Assembly (NCBI GenBank): GCA_003483125.1
Contig: DMWU01000263.1
Span: forward strand, 1-8,389
Source of the DNA: Erythrobacter sp.
Lineage (GTDB): Bacteria; Pseudomonadota; Alphaproteobacteria; Sphingomonadales; Sphingomonadaceae
Direction of reading: 5' to 3'
DNA: 8,389 nt
Part shown: piece after piece, positions 1 to 5,758 of the stretch
Layout: every line of letters starts with the position of its first letter
Numbering within the stretch: the stretch's first letter is position 1
Notes under the pieces: generated by a model
Database searches by the model: none
The model's input: the letters and a program-made list of their open reading frames with translations, nothing else
What the model was told of the DNA's origin: nothing
Translations under genes and position numbers: made by a program

Positions 1-127
1 AGCGTTTGGCGAGCATGTATTCCTGCTCTGCCGTTAAAACTGGGAACTTCTTTATCTCGGCCAGATAGCGGTTGAGGCTCTGCTCACCGCCCAGCGCCGG
101 GACGGTCAAATTCTTACTTTTACTCAC
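1..127 (-). CDS. rpoH: RNA polymerase heat-shock sigma factor RpoH (N-terminus only, runs off left edge)
   Basis: Only the first 42 codons are present. The reading starts at a GTG (127-125) and gives VSKSKNLTVPALGGEQSLNR, then a stretch ending in FPVLTAEQEYMLAKR. This 'PAL.GE.SLNRYL.EI.KFP.L...EEYMLAKR' pattern is the sigma-70 region 1.2 start characteristic of alphaproteobacterial RpoH, which directs core RNA polymerase to heat-shock and envelope-stress promoters. The frame stays open upstream to an ATG at 181-179, but that codon has no ribosome binding site and the extra 18 residues do not resemble the family, so I prefer the GTG; purine-rich AGAAAGG and GGGAAG lie 3-15 bases before it. It follows rluD on the same strand after a 122-base gap, a common alphaproteobacterial order, so co-transcription or a promoter in 128-249 are both possible. 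Family identity is fairly sure; the start codon is less so. Confidence 0.85.
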   Translation of the reverse strand, partial: MSKSKNLTVPALGGEQSLNRYLAEIKKFPVLTAEQEYMLAKR

Positions 128-249
128 GTCTTCCCAAACCTTTCTTGCGTCAACCCCTCTTGCCGAACCCCTGATGGGCATCCGTCGTTGCGGGCCACAT
201 GGTTACATATAGACGTATTCTGCGATTTTTGCAGTGCAATTCGTCGATT

Positions 250-1194
250 TCAACATGCAGTTTGGTCGATTAGTGCACGCATGTCCTCAGGCAAATCGCA
301 TTCAAACGCCTGTTTTTCGCCGGTAATCGGGTGAATGAAGCCCAATGTCGCGGCATGGAGCGCTTGCCTTGCAAACCCTAACTGCTTGAGAACAGGACGA
401 ATCTGCTTCGGCGTCGATCCGTAAATTGGATCTCCCAATAGCGCATGGCCAATTGACGCACAGTGAACGCGAACCTGATGGGTTCGCCCGGTTTCCAGCC
501 GGCACTCGATCAAAGCACATGAATTCAGCCGTTTGAGTACCTTATAGAGGGTCACGGCATGTTTGCCACGCGAGGAATCCTTGGGCAGCGGTGCCATTTT
601 CTTTCTATTGGCGTCACTACGTCCGATTCGCCCTGAAATCATGCCTTCTTTGGGTGTTGGATGCCCGCCACAAACGGCGAGATAGCGCCTTTCGATCGAA
701 TGGTCGGCAAATTGCCTTGCAAGGCCTTCATGTGCGCCGTCGGTTTTCGCCACGACGAGGAGGCCAGACGTATCCTTGTCGATCCGGTGAACGATGCCGG
801 GGCGGGCTACGCCGCCAATTCCCGATAGTTGGCCCTTGCAGTGGTGGAGGAGGGCATTGACCAGCGTGCCGTCGGGATTGCCTGCGGCTGGATGCACTAC
901 CATACCGGCATGCTTATTCACCACGATCAGGTGATCGTCCTCATAAACAACGTCCAGCGGGATATTCTGCGGTTGTGCCTCAGACTCCACCGCGGGTGGA
1001 ATCTCTAATCGAAATTCTGTGCCCTGCTGCACTTTAGAACTTGGGCTGCTTGCGACTGTGCCATCCATCGCGACCAAACCCTGCGCAATCAATGCCTTCA
1101 CCCGCTCGCGCGATAGCCCGCTGGCCTCGGCAATTGCCTTGTCCAGACGATTGGCGGTCTCCAGCTTGCCGGTGATGACTTTGTTGGCAGACAT
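250..1194 (-). CDS. rluD: 23S rRNA pseudouridine synthase, RluA family (RluD-like)
   Basis: A 314-residue enzyme predicted to isomerise uridines to pseudouridine in 23S rRNA; RluD of E. coli acts on the helix 69 loop. An S4 RNA-binding domain fills roughly residues 14-62 (RLDKAIAEASGLSRERVKALI). The catalytic domain follows from about residue 80, with VVNKHAGMVVHP near 91-102 and the signature HRIDKDTSGLLVVAK at 136-150, in which D139 is the expected catalytic aspartate. The RTHQVRVH motif follows near the C-terminus, then LGDPIYG. Length and domain order are normal for RluD/RluC/RluA types; S4 plus catalytic domain excludes RluA itself, and the position next to rpoH favours RluD. The ATG at 1194-1192 is preceded by GGAAC at a suitable distance. 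The start lies only 16 bases from that of the divergent JAMM gene, so its promoter must sit within that gene's coding sequence or further upstream. Exact target uridines are inferred. Confidence 0.93.
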   Translation of the reverse strand: MSANKVITGKLETANRLDKAIAEASGLSRERVKALIAQGLVAMDGTVASSPSSKVQQGTEFRLEIPPAVESEAQPQNIPLDVVYEDDHLIVVNKHAGMVVHPAAGNPDGTLVNALLHHCKGQLSGIGGVARPGIVHRIDKDTSGLLVVAKTDGAHEGLARQFADHSIERRYLAVCGGHPTPKEGMISGRIGRSDANRKKMAPLPKDSSRGKHAVTLYKVLKRLNSCALIECRLETGRTHQVRVHCASIGHALLGDPIYGSTPKQIRPVLKQLGFARQALHAATLGFIHPITGEKQAFECDLPEDMRALIDQTAC

Positions 1195-1210
1195 GTTAGT
1201 TCCATGCGCG

Positions 1211-1606
1211 ATGCATATCGAAGTGACAAGGGATGTGGTTGAGGCAATGCATGCGGCAGCCTATGAAGAGCATCCGCGCGAAGCTTGCGGGATGTTGCTC
1301 GGCAATGGCGGCCGTATCACTGCGTTCCGAAGGGTCCGCAATGTCCACCCCACGCCCGAAACGCACTTCGAAATTGATCCCCAGGCATTGATCGATGCGC
1401 ATCGCGATGCGCGTGGCGGCGGACTGCAATTGTTGGGCTATTTTCACTCGCATCCCAACAGCTCGGCCAATCCATCGGCCAAGGATCGGGAAATGGCATC
1501 AGGCGATGGAAGAATTTGGGTAATCAAGGGAGATGATGGCATTACGTTCTCGCGCGATAAAGCCGAAGGATTTCAGCGACTTTCCTACAAGATTGTTGAC
1601 GCTTAG
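1211..1606 (+). CDS. M67 family (JAMM/MPN+) zinc metallopeptidase
   Basis: A compact 131-residue single-domain protein carrying a complete JAMM zinc site: E24 in REACG, then H79-S80-H81, seven residues, S89, two residues, D92 (HSHPNSSANPSAKD). This is the catalytic arrangement of Mov34/MPN/PAD-1 isopeptidases; bacterial and archaeal relatives cleave ubiquitin-like sulfur carriers (CysO, SAMP) or deconjugate small proteins. No MoaD/ThiS/CysO-like partner is visible here, so the substrate is unknown. There is no signal peptide or membrane segment, so it is cytosolic. I chose the ATG at 1211 (MHIEVT...), where the domain begins; an in-frame ATG at 1193 would add six residues and overlap the rluD start. 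Neither has a recognisable Shine-Dalgarno sequence, so the start is uncertain and leaderless or weak initiation is possible. The upstream extension of this frame through rluD is a shadow. Confidence 0.88.
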   Translation: MHIEVTRDVVEAMHAAAYEEHPREACGMLLGNGGRITAFRRVRNVHPTPETHFEIDPQALIDAHRDARGGGLQLLGYFHSHPNSSANPSAKDREMASGDGRIWVIKGDDGITFSRDKAEGFQRLSYKIVDA

Positions 1607-1691
1607 GATGTAGCTGATGCGGAAGCTAGATTCCTTTCCCACGATCTTTGCCTATTGATGGTTGGCAGCAAGGTTTTTTTACCTTTAGACA

Positions 1692-1709
1692 GTGTCGCAT
1701 GTGTCGCAT
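1692..1709 (+). repeat. Perfect tandem duplication of a 9-mer upstream of chpT
   Basis: GTGTCGCAT occurs twice back to back (1692-1700 and 1701-1709), in the 136-base gap between the JAMM gene and chpT. It follows a T-tract (1674-1680). It could be a slippage product or a tandem binding site. If translated, its first GTG is in frame with chpT, but the later ATG at 1743 is a better start. Confidence 0.6.
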
Positions 1710-1742
1710 TCAATAGAAAATTACCCGGATCTGACGACTAAG

Positions 1743-2402
1743 ATGACCCAGACTTCTTCACTAGAACTTGCCAGCCTGCTGTGCTCGCGCCTTTGCCATG
1801 ACATGCTCTCGCCGGTTGGCGCATTGTCAAACGGGCTTGAGCTTCTGGCTGACGAGACCGATCCGGAAATGCGCTCGCGGTGCATCGAGTTGCTTGAGCA
1901 GAGCGCCAAAATCAGCACCGACAAGCTCAAATTCTTCCGCCTTGCCTTTGGTGCGGCTGGTGGCTTCGGGGATTCGGTGCCGGTCGAGGAGTCGCAGGAT
2001 GTAATCAATGCGCTGGTCTCGGATTCCAAGGGTGTAGAGATCAACTGGGCAATCGACGGAGCCGAACTGCCAAAGCCGGCCGTGAAAGTGATGCTCAATT
2101 TCGCCGCGATCGCGCTCGATGCGCTGATCAGGGGGGGTACGCTCGATATCGGTGCGGAGATGAATAACGGTGCGGCAGAGATCGTAGTGCGCGCCACGGG
2201 TGACAGGATCGCGTTTGACGAAGTGATCGGACGGGCGCTCCACGGCGAGTTGGCGCCGGGTGAACTCAGCAGCCGTACCGCAGCCGCCCACATGCTGGCA
2301 CTGCTCGCAGAGAAAGACGGTGGCGGGCTGCAATATAAGCTAAGCGACGATGCGCTGGTGCTTGGTGCCGTGCTTCCTCCGCCGCCCGGGATGATCGGCT
2401 AA
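1743..2402 (+). CDS. chpT: Histidine phosphotransferase ChpT (CckA-to-CtrA/CpdR relay)
   Basis: A 219-residue cytoplasmic phosphotransferase predicted to carry phosphate from the hybrid kinase CckA to the response regulators CtrA and CpdR. Residues about 5-80 form the DHp-like four-helix part, with LLCSRLCHDMLSPVGAL at 12-28 and H19 as the phosphorylated histidine. The rest is the degenerate ATPase-like fold (VMLNFAAIALDALIRGG, then AAAHMLALL) that lacks kinase nucleotide boxes, as is typical of ChpT. The ATG at 1743 (MTQTSSLELASLL) is chosen because family similarity begins there; an in-frame GTG at 1692 would add 17 residues encoded partly by a 9-mer tandem repeat. No strong ribosome binding site is visible. 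The gene ends one base before the amidase start, so the two were probably translationally coupled. In the Caulobacter paradigm this relay controls the cell cycle; in sphingomonads it also governs motility and envelope genes. The role here is inferred from family. Confidence 0.88.
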   Translation: MTQTSSLELASLLCSRLCHDMLSPVGALSNGLELLADETDPEMRSRCIELLEQSAKISTDKLKFFRLAFGAAGGFGDSVPVEESQDVINALVSDSKGVEINWAIDGAELPKPAVKVMLNFAAIALDALIRGGTLDIGAEMNNGAAEIVVRATGDRIAFDEVIGRALHGELAPGELSSRTAAAHMLALLAEKDGGGLQYKLSDDALVLGAVLPPPPGMIG

Positions 2403-2403
2403 A

Positions 2404-3111
2404 ATGAAAGACGAGCTGGTCCATCGCGAGCAGCTTTCGCCAAATTTCAACGAGCGCACGCTGCCGATCAACATGGTGGTGTTGCACTATACGGAAATGA
2501 AGCCGGTTGAGACCGCGCTTGAGAGGCTTTGTGACCCCGATGCGCAGGTTTCAGCACATTATCTGATCAGCGAGGAAGGCGAGGTGACGAGGCTGGTGCC
2601 GGAGGGCAAGCGTGCCTGGCATGCAGGCGCCTCTTACTGGCGCGGGCACAAGGATGTGAATTAGGCCTCCATCGGGATCGAGCTTGATCATCCGGGGCAT
2701 GCGCTGGGCTATCGGCCGTTCGCCAATGAACAGATCGAGGCGTTAATCCCTCTTCTGAACCGTATTGTGCGGCATTACGATGTTCCGCGCGCCAATGTTG
2801 TTGGGCATTCCGATGTCGCACCGGCGCGCAAGACTGATCCGGGTGAGCTGTTTCCGTGGGATTGGCTGGCAGAATACCGCCTTTGCCTGCCAAAGCCGCA
2901 TAAGCTGGAACTAGGCGATCCGTTTGACAATGACGGAGCCTTCTATCTCGCGCTTGAGCGCTTTGGCTATGACATCACCGACGGCCACAAGGCGGTGGAA
3001 GCATTCCAGCGGCGGTGGCGGCCGGAGCGGATCGATGGCGAGGTGGATGGCCACATCAGGGCGATTTTGTTCCAATTACTCTTGGATCGCGACCGCGGAA
3101 CGACTAGATAG
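2404..3111 (+). pseudogene. N-acetylmuramoyl-L-alanine amidase (AmiD-like), interrupted by an in-frame TAG
   Basis: One continuous frame of 236 codons reads as an Amidase_2 zinc amidase with a C-terminal peptidoglycan-binding-like domain, except for TAG at codon 87 (2662-2664). Before the stop lie the first zinc ligand H28 (MVVLHYTE) and the substrate loop AHYLISEEGEVTRLV. After it, without frameshift, come ASIGIELDHPG with catalytic E93, GHSDVAPARKTDPG with H135, K143 and D145 (equivalents of the E. coli AmiD glutamate, second His, lysine and Asp), and a tail around codons 178-230 (DGAFYLALERFGYDITDG, AVEAFQRRWRP) resembling PG_binding_1. The truncated 86-residue product would lack the glutamate and two of three zinc ligands, so it should be inactive unless the amber codon is read through. 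No signal peptide is visible. A GTG at 2767 could restart only the distal part. The start is one base after the chpT stop. Recent mutation, sequencing error and suppression cannot be separated here. Confidence 0.85.
3082..3110 (+). promoter_or_regulatory. Candidate sigma-70 promoter of rnpB inside the amidase 3' end
   Basis: TTGGAT (3082-3087) and TAGATA (3105-3110) are separated by exactly 17 bases, and the predicted start, about seven bases after the -10 box, coincides with the first base of the rnpB P1 helix (3117). The -10 box overlaps the amidase stop codon (3109-3111). Each hexamer matches the consensus in only three of six positions, so spacing and placement are the main support. Confidence 0.5.
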
Positions 3112-3116
3112 GGACC

Positions 3117-3528
3117 GCCAGGGGGCTGGGCAGCCGCGTTCGGAGTAATCCGACCGAGGAAAGTCCGGGCTCCACGAAACAAGGGTGGCGGGTAACGCCC
3201 GCCCGGCGAAATCTTCGGATCAAGCCGAGGGAAAGTGCCACAGAGAGTATACCGCCGATGGCCCCTAAAGGGCACAGGCAAGGGTGAAAGGGTGCGGCAA
3301 GAGCGCACCGGGGCTCTGGTAACAGTGTCCGCATGGCAAACCCCACCCGGAGCAAGGCCAAATAGAGGCCTCGCGCTGGAAAGCAGGGGCGTTTCGCCCT
3401 GAGAGGCCCGGGTTGGCTGCTTGAGCCATGGAGCAATCCATGGCCTAGACGAATGGCTGCCCTTGCAGGGCTGGTGCATTTGCATACCGCCTGCAGGACA
3501 GAACCCGGCTTACAGGCCCCCTGGCACC
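3117..3528 (+). ncRNA. rnpB: RNase P RNA, bacterial class A
   Basis: This is the catalytic RNA that cleaves 5' leaders from pre-tRNAs together with the RnpA protein. Conserved regions are easily read: GAGGAAAGTCCGGGCTCC at 3156-3173 (CR I), the ACAGTG-type core around 3323-3328, GGAGCAAGGCCAAATAG at 3350-3366, GGCTGCTTGAGCC at 3414-3426, CCTAGACGAATGGCTG at 3443-3458 and ACAGAACCCGGCTTACAG at 3498-3515 (CR V). The ends pair as P1: GCCAGGGGGC (3117-3126) with GCCCCCTGGC (3516-3525), a perfect 10-bp helix that fixes the boundaries to within a few bases. The length, about 410 nt, is typical. It begins about five bases after the amidase stop, so it either has its own promoter inside that gene or is processed from a longer transcript. 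Long frames on either strand through this segment are not genes. Confidence 0.97.
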
Positions 3529-3530
3529 TT

Positions 3531-3544
3531 TGCGCACTCGCGCA
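3531..3544 (+). terminator. Weak hairpin downstream of rnpB
   Basis: TGCGC-ACTC-GCGCA forms a 5-bp hairpin a few bases after the rnpB P1 helix, followed by GCTTATTTTC, a poor uridine tract. It may contribute to termination or 3' processing of the RNase P RNA, but the stem is short and the T-run is interrupted. Confidence 0.35.
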
Positions 3545-3592
3545 GCTTATTTTCTGACAATTCGCTGGAAATAACTTTCGCTCAAGTGCAAG

Positions 3593-3617
3593 ATTTGCCC
3601 AACTGAATTGGGCAAAT
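3593..3617. terminator. Perfect 10-bp inverted repeat between rnpB and ugd (possible bidirectional terminator)
   Basis: ATTTGCCCAA (3593-3602), a five-base loop CTGAA, and TTGGGCAAAT (3608-3617) form a perfect stem in the gap between two converging transcription units. Placement suits a two-way transcription barrier. Neither side has a run of T after the stem, so a classical intrinsic terminator is not shown; protein binding or RNA 3'-end stabilisation are alternatives. Confidence 0.5.
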
Positions 3618-3628
3618 AGGATTGGCCA

Positions 3629-3655
3629 GGTAAAGGCCGGGGCTTAGTCCCGGCC
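3629..3655 (-). terminator. GC-rich hairpin terminator overlapping the ugd stop codon
   Basis: On the minus strand GGCCGGG (3655-3649), a seven-base loop ACTAAGC that contains the TAA stop of ugd, and CCCGGCC (3641-3635) form a 7-bp GC stem followed by TTTACC. The terminator stem thus includes the last sense codons. The T-tract is short (three), so efficiency is uncertain. Confidence 0.55.
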
Positions 3656-4954
3656 CACGCTGGTGTATGTGAAGCCAGCCTGACGCATGTCTTCCGGCTT
3701 GTAGATATTCCTGAGGTCAATCATTACCGGTGCATTGGCGAGGGATTTGACCCGCTCAAGATCCAGCGCACGGAAGGCGTCCCATTCGGTGACGATAACC
3801 GTAGCATCCGCGCCCTCGATCGCCTGATAGGGATTATCGCACATAGTCACATGCGGCATGAGAGGTTGCGCTATCTCCATTCCTTCAGGGTCAAAGGCGC
3901 AGATTTTCACACCTGCGTCGTCTAGCATCTGCGCGATCGCGATCGCGGGTGAATCGCGCATATCGTCGGTATTCGGCTTGAAGGTGAGGCCAAGCATTGC
4001 AACCCTTTTGCCGCGTGCTGTCTTGGAGCCGCCAAGAGCCTCCACAACCTTGCGGCCCATGGCGCGCTTGCGACTGTCATTGACCTTGACCACCGCCTCA
4101 ACGATGCGCGTGGGGCTGTCATAATCTTCGGCAGTCTTGAGAAGGGCGAGAGTATCCTTCGGGAAGCACGAGCCGCCATAGCCTGGTCCGGCGTTCAGGA
4201 ACTTGGCCCCGATACGATTATCCATGCCGATACCGCGGGCGACATCCTGCACATTTGCACCGACATTCTCGCACAGATCGGCCATCTCGTTAATGAAGGT
4301 GATCTTTGTCGCAAGGAACGCATTCGCCGCATACTTGATCAGTTCGCTCGAGCGACGATTGACGAAAAGGATCGGCGATTCATTGAGGAATAGAGGACGA
4401 TAGACTTCGCGCATTACCTCGCGCCCGAAATCATCCTCAGCACCGATCACAATCCTGTCGGGCCGTTTGAAATCACCGATCGCCGCACCTTCGCGAAGGA
4501 ATTCGGGATTGGAAACGACCGCTACCTTATGTGCGGTGCCACTATCGGCCAGGATACGCTCAACCTCGTCACCCGTACCCACAGGCACGGTGGACTTGGT
4601 TACCACAACGGCATCATTGGCGAGGTTTTCACCCACCTCGCGCGCGACCGCATGAACGAATGAGAGATCGGCATGGCCATCGCCGCGTCGGCTGGGCGTG
4701 CCAACGGCAATGAAGATGGCTTTGGCGTCCTTGATCCCTTCCGCAAGGTCGGTTGTGAATGACAGGCGGCCAGCCTTCACATTACTTTCGACCAATGCAT
4801 CGAGACCTGGCTCGTAAATAGGCATAACGCCCTGGTGCAGCTGCTCGATCTTAGATGTGTCCTTGTCGATGCAGACTACATCATGGCCAAAGTCAGCAAA
4901 GCACGCGCCAGAAACAAGCCCGACATAGCCCGAGCCCACCATTGCGATCTTCAT
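3644..4954 (-). CDS. ugd: UDP-glucose 6-dehydrogenase
   Basis: A 436-residue cytosolic enzyme that oxidises UDP-glucose twice with NAD+ to UDP-glucuronate, a precursor of capsule, exopolysaccharide and glycolipid sugars. The N-terminal Rossmann domain opens with MKIAMVGSGYVGLVSGA (GxGxxG, residues 7-12) and has D30 in VCID for NAD ribose binding. STVPVGTGDEVE (121-132) and SNPEFLREG (148-156) follow, then SSELIKYAANAFLATKITF with K208 and N212, and the active-site loop PGYGGSCFPKD with nucleophile C263. The C-terminal UDP-binding domain contains LGLTFKPNTDDMRDSPA. Length is normal for class II bacterial Ugd. The ATG at 4954 begins the Rossmann fold exactly and is preceded by AAGGGTAAG. It follows the metallophosphoesterase stop after six bases, so both are probably one operon. 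In sphingomonads glucuronate feeds sphingan-type polysaccharides and glucuronosyl sphingolipids; which product applies here cannot be read. Confidence 0.96.
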   Translation of the reverse strand: MKIAMVGSGYVGLVSGACFADFGHDVVCIDKDTSKIEQLHQGVMPIYEPGLDALVESNVKAGRLSFTTDLAEGIKDAKAIFIAVGTPSRRGDGHADLSFVHAVAREVGENLANDAVVVTKSTVPVGTGDEVERILADSGTAHKVAVVSNPEFLREGAAIGDFKRPDRIVIGAEDDFGREVMREVYRPLFLNESPILFVNRRSSELIKYAANAFLATKITFINEMADLCENVGANVQDVARGIGMDNRIGAKFLNAGPGYGGSCFPKDTLALLKTAEDYDSPTRIVEAVVKVNDSRKRAMGRKVVEALGGSKTARGKRVAMLGLTFKPNTDDMRDSPAIAIAQMLDDAGVKICAFDPEGMEIAQPLMPHVTMCDNPYQAIEGADATVIVTEWDAFRALDLERVKSLANAPVMIDLRNIYKPEDMRQAGFTYTSVGRD

Positions 4955-4960
4955 CTATTC

Positions 4961-5758
4961 TTACCCTTCGTTCCTGATCGAGATCGATCCGTCTTCATCG
5001 ACGGACTGGATAGTCCGACGACGATCTTCTTCCAGCACGAGTGCGGTTAATATGCCCGAACGAAATGCGCCGGTATCAATTCCTATGCGGTTGCGGCAAT
5101 CCTCTACAGCGTCAAAAATCGTATGGCCATGCACGACAACCTTTTCCAGCGGCTCTTTATGCCGAAGGAATCGCTCGCGAATCCACAATAGATCGTTGCG
5201 CTTCTGCTCATCGATCGGAAGCGCCGGATTGATTCCTGCATGGGCAAACGCGTAATCGCCGACCACGATCAATTCTTCAAACGCCTCAAGAAACGCGCGC
5301 GCTTCCTGCGGTACGATTTGCGGGAGGCGTTGCTGAAGCTCTTCAAGTGCAAGAGCATTGAATTCCTTCCGACCGATCCCGAAGCTTAGGATTGTCTCGC
5401 GTCCACCGTGCTTTAGGAAATGCCGCAAGACCTCGATGTCGTCGAAGCTTTGCAGGAACATCTCCTCATGGTTTCCCGCAAGGATTCGGACGGTGCGCTG
5501 TCGCTGCCATTCTTGCGCGCGCCTGATTACGCCCGCGCTGTCGGGGCCGCGATCAACCAAATCACCCAACAGCACAACAGTAGTTAGCGCCGGTGCACCC
5601 GCGTCATCATCTTTCTCGATGGCATCAATAAGAGCATCGAATAGGTCCAGCCTCCCATGGATATCACCCAACACATAATAGCGTTCGCCCGTCGGGACAC
5701 GCGGCAAGGCGCGCTTTTCAGCTTGGGTTCGGAATAGCTTTCTAAGTGGTTCGAACAT
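4961..5758 (-). CDS. PPP-family metallophosphoesterase (serine/threonine phosphatase-like)
   Basis: A 265-residue protein with the full two-metal phosphoesterase signature: GDIHG at 31-35, GDLVDRG at 65-71, GNHEE at 95-99, H173 in FAHAG and HGH at 210-212. This is the order found in bacterial PrpA/PrpB-type protein phosphatases and in ApaH-like diadenosine polyphosphate hydrolases, which share the fold and cannot be separated by motif alone; the length and the HGHTIFDAVED ending resemble the PrpA/PrpB-like group more than symmetrical ApaH. There is no signal peptide or membrane span; the first 25 residues are basic (FRTQAEKRALPR). It lies six bases upstream of ugd in a likely operon, which suggests a part in exopolysaccharide synthesis or its phosphorylation control, but that is guilt by association. 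The ATG at 5758 is used; the site before it (AAGCAGA) is only moderate. The protein substrate is unknown. Confidence 0.85.
   Translation of the reverse strand: MFEPLRKLFRTQAEKRALPRVPTGERYYVLGDIHGRLDLFDALIDAIEKDDDAGAPALTTVVLLGDLVDRGPDSAGVIRRAQEWQRQRTVRILAGNHEEMFLQSFDDIEVLRHFLKHGGRETILSFGIGRKEFNALALEELQQRLPQIVPQEARAFLEAFEELIVVGDYAFAHAGINPALPIDEQKRNDLLWIRERFLRHKEPLEKVVVHGHTIFDAVEDCRNRIGIDTGAFRSGILTALVLEEDRRRTIQSVDEDGSISIRNEG

Noticed and set aside
128..249. A promoter for rpoH in the gap after rluD
   Set aside because: TATATG (on the minus strand near 208) and TTGCAC upstream are present but spaced about 22 bases apart, and no heat-shock-type promoter was found; support was too weak to list.
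591..860. An 89-codon plus-strand frame inside rluD
   Set aside because: Arg-rich antisense shadow of the RluD catalytic domain.
1721..2293. A 190-codon open frame on the minus strand opposite chpT
   Set aside because: The translation is Ser/Ala/Pro-rich with no recognisable domain, and it lies wholly opposite a well-supported ChpT frame; it reflects codon bias of the sense gene.
2967..3485. Long minus-strand frames and a plus-strand frame across the rnpB region
   Set aside because: The region is the RNase P RNA, whose conserved regions and P1 helix are unambiguous; the frames have no ribosome binding sites or protein features.
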